Of a stretch of 64,000 nucleotides of DNA, positions 17,808 through 26,371 are shown piece by piece; the stretch's first letter is position 1, and each line of letters starts with the position of its first letter. The stretch lies in NCBI GenBank assembly GCA_025463215.1, contig JAOBWF010000296.1:20439-84438 (forward strand), written 5' to 3'. The translations under genes and the position numbers were made by a program. This DNA is from Acidobacteriota bacterium. Its GTDB lineage: Bacteria > Acidobacteriota > Vicinamibacteria > Vicinamibacterales > CAVVIG01. The notes under the pieces were generated by a model. That model was not told where the DNA came from, did no database searches, and saw only the letters and a list, made by a program, of their open reading frames with translations.

Positions 17808-18287
17808 CTATCGTTTCTGCAGTTGATCGAGCAGCCGCTCGACATGTTTCTTGATGGCATCGCGCTGGGCCGCGTACCCCTGATCCTCCGGTACGTCGTC
17901 CCAACTCTCCGCCTTGCCGCTCGATGCCGCGTGCGACGGCAGGCTGCAGCCGATGGCAAAGATGTGCGTTGCCTTCGTGACATCGCCCGTCGTGATCGGG
18001 GACGGCTTGGCACTGGGCACGGCAAGGCCGTCCTCGCGTAGGCCCTTCAAGGCGGAGACCGACAGTTCCGCTTGCGGGTTGGCGCCCCGATAGGTGGCGC
18101 GGTCCGGCAAGCCGCGCTCTGCCGCGAGCTTGTTGAAATAGGCGGTCGCGATGACGCTCTTCGCCGCGCCGTGCTCGCATACGAACACAACTCTCTCGTC
18201 CCCAGTGTCTTGCGCCGCCCCGGCACGCGCGAGAGCGATGACCATCAGCGTCAGTGATAAACCCGCACGAACGCGACGCTTCATCAT
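17808..18287 (-). CDS. Exported low-molecular-weight phosphatase/arsenate-reductase-like protein
   Basis: 159 residues. The fold and the N-terminal P-loop VVFVCEHGAAKSVIA match low-molecular-weight tyrosine phosphatases and related arsenate reductases, but the CX5R loop has Lys in place of Arg (C-EHGAA-K-S). The CEHG-KS variant occurs in a recurrent subfamily whose activity I do not know. A hydrophobic N terminus ending in ARAGAAQ looks like a signal peptide, placing it in the periplasm, which is unusual for this fold. The conserved C-terminal Asp loop may be SWDDVPED. The start ATG overlaps the kinase stop (ATGA). Confidence 0.8.
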   Translation of the reverse strand: MMKRRVRAGLSLTLMVIALARAGAAQDTGDERVVFVCEHGAAKSVIATAYFNKLAAERGLPDRATYRGANPQAELSVSALKGLREDGLAVPSAKPSPITTGDVTKATHIFAIGCSLPSHAASSGKAESWDDVPEDQGYAAQRDAIKKHVERLLDQLQKR

Positions 18288-19675
18288 GCTTGTCCTCTTG
18301 GTAACGAGATTCGAAACACCGATCCACTCGTCGCACCAGCATCAACGCGAATGGACCCGCCGTTGATCTCGACCGCCCACTTCGCAATCGCCAACCCGAG
18401 CCCTGTTCCACCGGCATCCCTCGAGCGGGCGGTATCCACCCTGAAGAAGCGATCAAAGATTCGCTCCCGGTGCTCGGCCGCTACGCCCGGACCTTGATCA
18501 GTCACCTCGACCACCGCTTGATTACCATCGGCGAGGATTGACACGGCGATCGACGCTCCCATCGGGCTGTATTTGATCGCGTTGTCGATCACGTTCGTAA
18601 TCGCCTCACGAAGCACGAGCCGATCGGCGCGAACCGACAGACCCTCTGCTCCCTCAATCGAGATCCGCTGCCCGCGTTCCTCGGCGAGCACGCCCAGCGA
18701 GGCGGCGACGTCTCGCGCCAGTTGTCCAAGATCGAGCGGCTCGCGCGAGAGATGCACGCTGCCGGCATCGCCATGCGAAAGCCGCAGCAATGTGTCGACC
18801 AACGTCGTGAGACGGTCGATCTCCTCGAGCATGCTGCCAATGGCTTCCTTGTACTCGGCAGGCGTGCGGGTTTCGACCAAGCCGGCTTCGCCAATCCCGC
18901 GGATCACCGCGAGCGGGGTCCGCAGTTCGTGCGACGCGTCGGCCGTAAAACGACGCAGCTTGTCGAACGAGGACTCGAGACGCGCGAAGGTGTCGTTGAT
19001 TACGGCCGCCAGGCGTCCGATCTCGTCGTGCTGATTCGGAACCGAGACGCGTTCGTGGAGGCGCTCGGCGGTCACCCGCCGCGCTTCGATCGCGAGGTGA
19101 TCGATCGGCGCCAGCGCTCGCCGCGCGAGGACATAGCCGCCAAGCCCCGCCAAGACGATGACGAGCGGCAGCCCCAGTGCGAGCACTTTGAGCACTTCCG
19201 ACAGTTGCTCGCGCAGCCGTTCTTCCGAACGCGACACTCTCAACACGACGGAGCGACCGCCGACCAGCGTCGTTCCGGTCAACGTCCGCCAGCGCCGCCC
19301 GGCAGCGACAATCGAGTCATAGTGCGCCTGCGCTCCGGCGGTCGCGAGCGCGACGGGAGGCAATGCCCCCGATGCACCCGAGCGGCCAATCTGATCGCCG
19401 CTCGACGACCACACATCGCTGCCGCGATCCTCGTCATTATCCGGATCGTGGTGACGATCGCCGGTCCAGACAATGCGACCGTCCGGCGTCGGCGCAAGCA
19501 GGCCCTCCGCCGATTCGAAGTCATCGTGCAGCTGCTCGTCCACGCTCTCCTGGAATTCCTGGCGAACGGCAATGAACGTCGCGGCGGCGTACACGACCAG
19601 CATCAAGGTTAGCACCACGGCGTACCAGGCGGTCATCCGTACCCGAATCGACGCGGCGGACCACGGCACCTTCAC
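18284..19675 (-). CDS. Sensor histidine kinase (HAMP type)
   Basis: 463-residue inner-membrane kinase. TM1 (about 16-38) and TM2 (about 172-196) bound a periplasmic sensor region of roughly 130 residues that contains many Asp/His (DRHHDPDNDEDRGSD), possibly metal-binding. HAMP follows, then HisKA with phospho-acceptor ASHELRTPLAVIRG and the ATPase motifs NVIDNAIKYSP and GGTGLGLAIAKWAVE. Overall it resembles CusS/QseC-type kinases. The GTG start at 19675 overlaps the TGA of the upstream regulator (GTGA) and the gene's stop overlaps the next start, so translation is coupled on both sides. Confidence 0.93.
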   Translation of the reverse strand: MKVPWSAASIRVRMTAWYAVVLTLMLVVYAAATFIAVRQEFQESVDEQLHDDFESAEGLLAPTPDGRIVWTGDRHHDPDNDEDRGSDVWSSSGDQIGRSGASGALPPVALATAGAQAHYDSIVAAGRRWRTLTGTTLVGGRSVVLRVSRSEERLREQLSEVLKVLALGLPLVIVLAGLGGYVLARRALAPIDHLAIEARRVTAERLHERVSVPNQHDEIGRLAAVINDTFARLESSFDKLRRFTADASHELRTPLAVIRGIGEAGLVETRTPAEYKEAIGSMLEEIDRLTTLVDTLLRLSHGDAGSVHLSREPLDLGQLARDVAASLGVLAEERGQRISIEGAEGLSVRADRLVLREAITNVIDNAIKYSPMGASIAVSILADGNQAVVEVTDQGPGVAAEHRERIFDRFFRVDTARSRDAGGTGLGLAIAKWAVEINGGSIRVDAGATSGSVFRISLPRGQA

Positions 19676-20364
19676 GGCTCGCCTTCTCGCAGAACGAAGC
19701 CGACGCCGCGCACGGTGTGAATAAGCCGATCGGTCGCATCGGAATCGACCTTCTTCCGCAGCCGAGCCATTTGCACGTCGATGACGTTGTCGAGCGGAGT
19801 CGCGCGACGCGGTTCCTTCCACACCTCGCGCGCCAGCATTTCCCTGGACACCAGGTGGCCCTGGTGACGAAGCAGGTACTCGAGCAGTTCAAACTCTCGG
19901 GCCGTGAGTTCAAGCAACCGGTCGCCCCGAATTGCGCGTCTGGCGACGAGGTCCATCTCGAGGTCTGCCGCCTTCAACCGAAAGGCTTCAGACGGGCGCC
20001 CACGGCGCAGAAGCGCTCGAACCCGCGCCAGCAGTTCCGGCAGGGCAAACGGCTTGACCAGATAGTCGTCGGCGCCGAGGTCGAGGCCCAGCACACGGTC
20101 CTCCACGCCGTCGCGAGCCGTCAGGATCAAGACCGGCGTATCGATGTGCCGCTGCCTCAGAGTTCGCAGAATTTCAAGGCCGCTTCGGCCCGGCAGCATC
20201 ACGTCGAGCAGGACCAGGTCGAATGCCTCGGCATTCGCACGGAAAAACCCGTCCTCGCCCGTTGAGGCGACGACCACGTCGTAATGCTCGCCCTTCAGAG
20301 CTGACGCCACGGCCTGGGCCAGTTTTCGCTCGTCCTCGACGATCAGTACCCGCACTCGTCGCAT
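19672..20364 (-). CDS. OmpR-family response regulator
   Basis: 230 residues: receiver domain with Glu10/Asp11, phospho-acceptor Asp54 (LLDVMLPG), Thr82 and Lys104 (KPFALPELLARVRALLRRG linker), then a winged-helix trans_reg_C domain (LTAREFELLEYLLRH, VIDVQMARLRKKVD, IHTVRGVGFVL). Start ATG at 20364 chosen because it begins the conserved VRVLIVEDE strand; TTG/GTG codons lie up to 18 nt upstream. The gene is 47 bp after the DUF5916 stop. A CTGAC/GTCAG repeat in that gap resembles one in front of the whole unit, suggesting autoregulation. Confidence 0.94.
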   Translation of the reverse strand: MRRVRVLIVEDERKLAQAVASALKGEHYDVVVASTGEDGFFRANAEAFDLVLLDVMLPGRSGLEILRTLRQRHIDTPVLILTARDGVEDRVLGLDLGADDYLVKPFALPELLARVRALLRRGRPSEAFRLKAADLEMDLVARRAIRGDRLLELTAREFELLEYLLRHQGHLVSREMLAREVWKEPRRATPLDNVIDVQMARLRKKVDSDATDRLIHTVRGVGFVLREGEP

Positions 20365-20390
20365 CTTACCGGCCACCCACAAGCGGGAAC

Positions 20391-20415
20391 CTGACTTTTG
20401 TGTCAGATTGGTCAG
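20391..20415 (-). promoter_or_regulatory. Putative regulator-binding repeat in front of the response-regulator gene
   Basis: Read in the direction of transcription: CTGAC-N4-CTGAC-N6-GTCAG (plus-strand blocks 20411-20415, 20402-20406 and 20391-20395). The same three blocks in the same order and orientation occur at 23796-23822, in front of the first gene of the unit. The site overlaps the last codon and stop of the DUF5916 gene. OmpR-type proteins bind short repeats about one helical turn apart. The inference that this regulator binds here is untested. Confidence 0.5.
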
Positions 20416-22607
20416 AAGCGAGTGGTGTACTGGAGCTTCGCCGAGGCTCGATCGAAAACAGGCTCGAAGCGCCCCTCGTCGAGCGTTCGATGCCAGCCGC
20501 GATTAATCGTTAGGAAGAGATCATTGCCGGGCTGGAGGATCCAGCGAAACCGGCTCTGCAAGCCAAGAACCCTCGACTCATTGTCGTACTGCGCAAGATT
20601 CGCCCACGACAGGTTGGGAGTGACGTTATAGTCGGCTTTCACGGTCAGAAGGTCGGTCTGGAACGCGCCCTCAGGGAGCATGGCTACATCTCGCTCGCCC
20701 TGGACGGACAGTGCCACATGGCGGCTCGGCTTCAACGTGGCTCCAAACTCGACCTGCCCTAACGTTCCTTCGTAGAAACCGCCCCACCACACGGCCGCGT
20801 CGATCACCCACCACCTCTTGGTCGCGGTGTTCACTTCAGTCCGGTATCTCGTCCACCGGTACGACCCGGACGGAATCACGACGCCCGGCGAAATCTCGAA
20901 CGGCAGATCGAGGTGTTCGAAGGTGGGGACGTAGTCCCATTCCAGGTGCTCGCCGGACTCCGTCCGCAGATTGACGGGCGCGGTGAACACGCTCCAGCTT
21001 TCCAGACGATTCTGCACATTCGTGACCACAACGGGATTCACTTCAAAGAAGAACTGCCTGACGCCCCAGCGCTCGGGTCTGGGCTGAAATGCGAGGGAGA
21101 CATCGGTCTTCCGGATGCCAGTGCGCGGGACGAAGCCGAGTGCGGGTTGGAACCGCTCCCCGATCTGTCGCCAGTTCAGCGCGACGTCCCATCGATCGTT
21201 CGGATAGTCGATCCGAAATCCGCCGGCGCCATCGCGCGCCCCCGTAGCGCCGTCGTCGGTGCCAAGCAGGAACAGATCGAGCGACAGGTTCTTGTTGCCG
21301 TGAAAGGTCGATGTCGCAAACCGCGCGTCGCCGCCGATCAACGTGTTGGTACCGGAACCGCTCGGATCGCCGTGCGTCAGGATGCCACCCACCCATGATT
21401 GCTGAAACAGATTGCGGCTAACGCGCGCGACGAGAAGATTCTGCCGATCAATGGATCCACCCGGCAGTGCGGCATCGCCGACTGCCCCCGTCTCCACCTC
21501 GAGGACGCCGATGTTGTAGTCGGACTGCCGGCCGGTCAGCTTGACGCCGAGACGCACGGGTACCGCCACATCGTCCAGCAGTCCGATGCGCCGGCTGAAG
21601 AACGGGCGGAGATCGGTCGTATTGATTAACCCGGCGACGTCAAAGACACCGGCACCTTCGAGGAAGAAGCTTCGCTTCTCTGGAAAGAACAGCGGAAACC
21701 GCGTGAGATTCACCTGGCGAAGATCGGCTTCGGTCTCCGCAAAGTCCGTGTTCACGGTGACGGCGGCGTTCACACTCGGTGTCAGGCTTTTGAACAGATC
21801 AACACCGGCAGCCGCGTCACCGGCGCCGCTGCTCCTCCCGGCCGAACCGTATGGCCGGACGTCGAGGCCCAGGCCCTGCCCCACACCGTCAAGGCCGTCG
21901 AGTTGTCCTACTTCCGCGAGGTTGCTGATCCAGACGTTCTGCCGCGCAGCGGTCCACCGATCGATCTCCTGCCGGCGTTTGATCTGCCGCTCGACGTTGA
22001 AGCCCCAGACTGGCTGACCCGGCTTGAACCGGAGCGTCTTGAACGGAATCTCAATCTCCGCGACCCACCCGTCGGTCGTGATGCGGGCGGCGGCGTTCCA
22101 GATCCCATCCCAGTCGCGGCTGAGACTCTCGGCGTTGTTCGACACCTGCCCGTCCGCGCGAGCGCCTGCCGCATTCACTTGAAAGAAGAACCCGTTTCGA
22201 TGGTCGAAGAAAGGATCAAGGACGATGGTCAGACGATCGTCGACCTCGAGGTCCGCATCGCGGGATAGCTGGGTCGCGATGATCTCGCGCGGCGATCGGT
22301 CATGGCAGACGGCGCCTATGTACAAGGCCGTCCCCGTGAGCAATACTCGGATCTCCGTCTCTTCGGAGGGTTCGCCGCCCTCGACAGGTTCTCGCTGGAC
22401 GAACCGACTCAGCGGGATCGTCGATTGCCACGCCGCTTCATCGAGCCGCCCATCGATCCGAATCGTCTCAGTGGTGCGCGTCGCCGTCGTGTGCACGATG
22501 AGGACGTCGGCCGCTTGCCCCGCCGTGAGCGGCACGCTGAACCACGCGATGACCGCGACACACGCCGCAGCTACTGACCGACGCGCCACGGCGAGAACTC
22601 CGGCCAT
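20412..22607 (-). CDS. DUF5916 protein: CBM9-like domain plus outer-membrane beta-barrel
   Basis: 731 residues. Signal peptide to about 32 (SVPLTAGQAAD). A carbohydrate-binding-family-9-like domain follows (IRIDGRLDEAAWQ, DDRLTIVLDPFFDHRNGFFF; about 45-230), then a DUF5916 region rich in amphipathic strands ending in Phe (AKLQYTTRF), consistent with an outer-membrane barrel. The ATG at 22607 has GAGG 6 nt upstream and overlaps the end of the preceding octahaem cytochrome by 37 nt; GTG 22589 is an alternative. CBM9-like folds include haem-binding members in ethylbenzene-dehydrogenase gamma-type proteins. Position between octahaem cytochromes suggests a barrel partner for electron transfer, which is inference. 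Confidence 0.87.
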   Translation of the reverse strand: MAGVLAVARRSVAAACVAVIAWFSVPLTAGQAADVLIVHTTATRTTETIRIDGRLDEAAWQSTIPLSRFVQREPVEGGEPSEETEIRVLLTGTALYIGAVCHDRSPREIIATQLSRDADLEVDDRLTIVLDPFFDHRNGFFFQVNAAGARADGQVSNNAESLSRDWDGIWNAAARITTDGWVAEIEIPFKTLRFKPGQPVWGFNVERQIKRRQEIDRWTAARQNVWISNLAEVGQLDGLDGVGQGLGLDVRPYGSAGRSSGAGDAAAGVDLFKSLTPSVNAAVTVNTDFAETEADLRQVNLTRFPLFFPEKRSFFLEGAGVFDVAGLINTTDLRPFFSRRIGLLDDVAVPVRLGVKLTGRQSDYNIGVLEVETGAVGDAALPGGSIDRQNLLVARVSRNLFQQSWVGGILTHGDPSGSGTNTLIGGDARFATSTFHGNKNLSLDLFLLGTDDGATGARDGAGGFRIDYPNDRWDVALNWRQIGERFQPALGFVPRTGIRKTDVSLAFQPRPERWGVRQFFFEVNPVVVTNVQNRLESWSVFTAPVNLRTESGEHLEWDYVPTFEHLDLPFEISPGVVIPSGSYRWTRYRTEVNTATKRWWVIDAAVWWGGFYEGTLGQVEFGATLKPSRHVALSVQGERDVAMLPEGAFQTDLLTVKADYNVTPNLSWANLAQYDNESRVLGLQSRFRWILQPGNDLFLTINRGWHRTLDEGRFEPVFDRASAKLQYTTRF

Positions 22608-23737
22608 GTCCTCAATGCCGCGGTGGCCCAGGCCGGCGTCTTGTCGGTGTGGCACGTCGTGCACGCGTCCGGCATCTTCAGCCGTTCCGCTTCCGCCGGC
22701 ACGATGAACTTGAACGTATGGCTGCGCACCATGACATCGCCCAGCATCTGGGCAATCTTCGGCATGTGACAACTGACGCATTCGCTGCCGGCCGATCCCG
22801 GTGCGTGGTGGGTGTGTTGCTCGATCGTCGCTGTATGCGGGCCGTTCGGCGACTTCGGGCCATGACAGGTCAGGCAGACTGTGCGCGCCGGCTTGATCAA
22901 ATCGGCATTGTTCGGTGTCCCGTGCGGATCGTGACAGCTCGCACAGGTGACGCCGCGCGTATACATCAGGCTCTGAACGAAGTCGTTGCCCTGCATTCGA
23001 TTCTCGCGGGCACTGCCCTCGGCAAAATGCAGGGTGTCCTGCGTACCCACGGTGTGGTCGTCCAGTTTCCAGAAGTCGGCGAGTCGCAGACCAACGCGAA
23101 ACCCCACCGGCCAGTGAAACTCACGGCCTCCGATGGGACCATGTGGATGGCCTTCGGAGTGACACTGAACGCAGACGTCCACAGCCGCAACGGTCGACAG
23201 CTTCGCGGGATTCACGATGTTCGTCGCCGCCGGCCGCGCGACGTGATCGCTGCCCGGCCCGTGGCACCGCTCGCAGCCGACGTTCCATTCCGTCACCGTC
23301 TTACGCTCGACGTCGTAATTGACCGAGTGGCAGCCGTCGCAGAGCGCGCTGGTCGCGCGGCTGACGCCGTACGCGACCCACCGACGATGCGTCACGTCCC
23401 AGGTCACCGGGAACGGGTTAAAGTCGTCTCCCACCTTCTTGAAGTAGCGCTGCTTGTATTTGCCGCCGTAGACGAACGCGATCTGATCCTTCGTGAAGGT
23501 CACGAGCGCATCCGGCGTGCTGAAATCCCCGACGATCGCCTCAGGATGCTCGCGCGGGTCGCGGACGACGTTGGCCATGCGGGTCTTCTTCCAACGCTCG
23601 AAAGTCGGCGCATGGCAGCGCCCGCAGGCGGCCGAACCGACATAAGTCGCAGTGGCTGGCGCCGGCGACTGCGCCACCACCCACATGGTCGCGCACGAGA
23701 GACAGCTGGCCAGCACAACGAGCCGCAGTCCGGTCAT
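22571..23737 (-). CDS. Octahaem c-type cytochrome (paralogue 1, first gene of operon)
   Basis: 388 residues with a signal peptide (MTGLRLVVLASCLSCATMWV). Eight haem sites occur in the order CGRCH, CDGCH, CERCH, CVQCH, CASCH, CLTCH, CVSCH, CTTCH. Candidate distal His residues occur in HHAPGSAG and VRSHTFKF. Layout and termini match paralogue 2, although the stretch between haems 1 and 2 is shorter. I chose ATG 23737 (GGATCACGA upstream); GTG 23755 is in frame. It heads the eight-gene unit and overlaps the DUF5916 gene by 37 nt. Confidence 0.92.
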   Translation of the reverse strand: MTGLRLVVLASCLSCATMWVVAQSPAPATATYVGSAACGRCHAPTFERWKKTRMANVVRDPREHPEAIVGDFSTPDALVTFTKDQIAFVYGGKYKQRYFKKVGDDFNPFPVTWDVTHRRWVAYGVSRATSALCDGCHSVNYDVERKTVTEWNVGCERCHGPGSDHVARPAATNIVNPAKLSTVAAVDVCVQCHSEGHPHGPIGGREFHWPVGFRVGLRLADFWKLDDHTVGTQDTLHFAEGSARENRMQGNDFVQSLMYTRGVTCASCHDPHGTPNNADLIKPARTVCLTCHGPKSPNGPHTATIEQHTHHAPGSAGSECVSCHMPKIAQMLGDVMVRSHTFKFIVPAEAERLKMPDACTTCHTDKTPAWATAALRTWPEFSPWRVGQ

Positions 23738-23795
23738 TCGTGATCCAGTGCGCACGCGGGTAAACCTAGCAGGAAACCATTCGATTTCTCCGAAT

Positions 23796-23822
23796 CTGAC
23801 GCAAACGTCAGGAACATGTCAG
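23796..23822 (-). promoter_or_regulatory. Putative regulator-binding repeat at the head of the cytochrome operon
   Basis: In the direction of transcription: CTGAC-N6-CTGAC-N6-GTCAG (plus-strand blocks 23818-23822, 23807-23811 and 23796-23800), with 11-bp spacing. It lies about 60-85 bp upstream of the first octahaem cytochrome start and matches the site in front of the response regulator. A clear -10 element could not be singled out downstream of it. Confidence 0.55.
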
Positions 23823-24706
23823 GCGCGGCGCCGCGATGCATCGCTACGAGTGATCGCCCTTGCGTCGCGCGGCGCGACCTGACAATTTCCCACACCCTGG
23901 CCGGTTCGCTGGCGACCGCGCTGGGCTCCTTGAGCGCCGGCGCCATCGTTCAGGCGCTGCAGCGGACTGGCGCGATGACCGACGTCAGCAGCTATCGCCT
24001 CGTGATCCTCGTCTACGCCGCCCTGGGAGCCGTGCTCGCATTCCTGATCACACGTGTGTCGTCAGCGTCGGAGGTCGTCGGCCAGGGCGAGCAACTCGCG
24101 GCTCGAGCGACGCTCGCCGGTCTTACGGGTCTCCACGAAGGGCGCCGCATCGTGCTCAAACTCTCGAGTTTGTTCGCGCTCGACTCATTCGGCGGCGGGT
24201 TCGTGATCCAAAGTTTCGCGGCCTACTGGTTTCACCTGCGGTTCGGTGTGAATCCAGCAACACTGGGTGTCCTGTTCTTCGCCGCGAACGTCCTCGCGGG
24301 CATTTCGGCGCTTTTCGCGGCCCGGATGGCCGCCCGCTTCGGCCTGCTCAATACGATGGTCGCCACGCACCTGCCGTCGAACGTTCTGCTGATTCTCATA
24401 CCGTTGATGGGGACCCTGCCGCTGGCGGCGCTGTTGCTGCTCGTCCGCTTCAGCATCAGCCAAATGGATGTTCCAACGAGGCAGTCCTATGTGATGGCCG
24501 TCGTCCGGCCGGAGGAACGCTCCGCTGCGGCGGGCATCACGGGAGTGGCGCGAACCCTCGGCGCCGCACTCAGCCCGATGCTCGCGGGTCTGCTATTCGC
24601 CAGACCGTCACTGATCAATGTTCCGTTCTTCATCGCCGGCACGCTGAAGATGACCTACGACGTGTGGCTGTATCGGGAGTTCAGGGCGGTCCGGCAGCAC
24701 GACTAA
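23816..24706 (+). pseudogene. 5'-truncated MFS transporter
   Basis: From about residue 25 (ISHTLAGSLATALGSLSAG) the 296-residue frame reads as the C-terminal two thirds of a 12-helix major-facilitator protein. It keeps ALDSFGGGFVIQS, SNVLLILIPLMG and SQMDVPTRQSYVMAVV. The first 24 residues are unrelated, Arg-rich and correspond to the promoter side of the neighbouring operon. About 150 N-terminal residues (four to five helices) that relatives of this type carry are missing, and there is no ribosome-binding site. I read it as a remnant joined to foreign sequence at about 23878. Confidence 0.75.
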
Positions 24707-24737
24707 GGCGAAGCGACGCTCTCCCAATTAGCGCACT

Positions 24738-24948
24738 TCACCCGAAGGTTAATGCCGCGAGCTCGTGCGCGAGTGACCCGGTGAACCCTTCGATCGCCAT
24801 CTTCCTCGCGGTGTATGCCGCAGCCAGCGGCATCGGCGCTCGTGTCACGCTCGACGTGACGTTCACGATCACGCAGGACCCTCGCACACGAAGCTGAGGC
24901 AGCACCGCCCTGCGTCATCGCCATCACGCCGAAGGTGACGCGTGCTCG
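24738..24948 (-). pseudogene. Short-chain dehydrogenase remnant, frameshifted
   Basis: Reading the minus strand gives VTFGVMAMTQ, then after a one-base insertion in a G run at about 24909 the new frame gives AVLPQLRVRGS, VIVNVTSSVT and AAYTARKMAIEGFTGSLAHEL. This includes the SDR catalytic Tyr-x3-Lys (YTARK). The frame then hits TGA at 24738. Only the middle of an SDR (about 70 of 250 residues) is left, without the nucleotide-binding start or the C terminus. Confidence 0.75.
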
Positions 24949-24982
24949 GACGCTCGTCACTTGGCGGCCGACGCACCATCAT

Positions 24983-25579
24983 CTAGATTGGCTTTGCCTC
25001 GCGCGCGCCGTCGTCCGGTCCGTCCAATATCGCCTCGGCATCGATTGTGATGTCGATCGTCTTGCCGACCACGACCCCGCCTTTCGCGACGACATCATTC
25101 CAGCTGACTCCGAAATCGTGGCGGTTGATCCTCGTGTGTGCGACGAATCCGGCTCGCACCCTCGGACCCTTGTCGATCCATTTTCCCTCCTCCTCTTCCC
25201 ACCAAGGGGTTAGCCATTCGCCGAGGAATCTGACATTGAGTTCAACCTCGCGCGATACCCCTCGGATCATCAGCGCGCCTGTCAGGGTGTAGTCGCGCGC
25301 GCCTGCGACTTCGACCTGATTGCCTTTGAATGTGATCCTCGGATGATTCTCGACATCCAGAAAATCAGCGCTCCGGAGGTGTGCGTCACGCTGAGGCTGC
25401 CCCGTCCAGATCGCCGCGGCATCGATTGCTACGTCAGCTGAGGACTGAGCGGGATTCTCGGGATCGAAGACCAGTGATCCGCTCACGTTCTTGAAGTGCC
25501 CGCGAACGTACGTGACCATCATGTGCCGCGCGCGAAACATTGCGGCGGTGTGACCCGGTTCGAACAACCATGTACCCAT
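24983..25579 (-). CDS. YceI-family lipocalin-like protein
   Basis: 198-residue YceI domain protein without a signal peptide, so cytoplasmic. It begins WLFEPGHTAAMFRARHMMVTY, and DAHLRSADFLDVENHPRITFK is the classic family segment. The C-terminal strand GKTIDITIDAEAI completes the domain. Family members bind long-chain polyisoprenoids or amides; the ligand here is unknown. GTGAG precedes the ATG. It is an intact gene surrounded by gene fragments. Confidence 0.9.
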   Translation of the reverse strand: MGTWLFEPGHTAAMFRARHMMVTYVRGHFKNVSGSLVFDPENPAQSSADVAIDAAAIWTGQPQRDAHLRSADFLDVENHPRITFKGNQVEVAGARDYTLTGALMIRGVSREVELNVRFLGEWLTPWWEEEEGKWIDKGPRVRAGFVAHTRINRHDFGVSWNDVVAKGGVVVGKTIDITIDAEAILDGPDDGAREAKPI

Positions 25580-25652
25580 CTCACAGACTCCGCTCAGCCG
25601 TGACGCCCATTTCGACCTCCATGCCGTGTCGCGCAGTCGCGGACGACGACAG

Positions 25653-26102
25653 TCAGTAGTACCGCCGGCGGTAGGTCAGCGCGAACACAATCGGCAGCGC
25701 GACGAAGATGCTCAGTGCGAGTACCGGAGCGAGGAACGCGCATGCGATCCCCAGCAGCGCGACAAGCAACTGCACACCGAAACGCCGCACAATGTAGCGT
25801 CGCTGGTTGACTGTCGGTTGGTCTGTGATGTGAGAATGGTCCGCGACGAACCACACGCCTGCCAGCGTCGACGTACAAGCGGCGAGATTGGCACCATAAA
25901 TGGCGAGCGCCACCGGCGCGAGCGGGTAACGACCGAGCACCGCGGTCGAGAAGGGTAACACGGCAATCGTGAATAGAAACAGCATGTTCGCCCAGATCAG
26001 AGTGACCTTGACGCCGCGCAGTGAGGCGAAAATCAGGTGGTGGACGAGCCAGTAGTACGCAACGATTGCGAAGCTCAGCGCGAAGGTTCCGAGCTCGGTG
26101 CG
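25653..26102 (-). pseudogene. N-terminally truncated TMEM175/DUF1211-like membrane protein
   Basis: The frame reads TELGTFALSFAIVAYYWLVHH, then LPFSTAVLGRYPLAPVALAIY, matching the second half of bacterial TMEM175-type potassium channel proteins. It is closed upstream by TAG at 26103-26105. The first helix with its signature FSDGVFAIAIT motif is absent and no start codon with a ribosome-binding site is present. A shorter product from the internal ATG (MLFLFTI, 25985) would lack the pore helix. Confidence 0.65.
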
Positions 26103-26227
26103 CTAATCCCTTCTGTCCGGTCGGTTCGATATTTCCGACCGGTTCCTTGTCTTTCCTCGTTCGACGAACCATCGCTGCTCATGACATTCTCCCGACAATT
26201 GCCTTTCGATGCGGCGGTCGGCGCTGA

Positions 26228-26371
26228 TCAGAGAATCGCTTTCGCGCTTCCAGGGTAGTCGGTGCGAAAAGCCATCTCGCGGCCCGCATCGTACTCGGCA
26301 CGCAGCTTGTCCAGCTTCGCGCCGATCAGGCGATACGCATCGCTTCCGAGGATGACCCAGCCGTCTGTCAT
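26228..26371 (-). pseudogene. C-terminal gene fragment, probably SDR
   Basis: About 47 codons reading WVILGSDAYRLIGAKLDKL and RAEYDAGREMAFRTDYPG up to TGA at 26228. The LGSDA-x(n)-KL pattern followed by a charged helix is typical of the tail of classical short-chain dehydrogenases. It abuts the ATPase remnant in another frame at about 26370, which looks like a deletion junction. Assignment is by pattern only. Confidence 0.45.
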
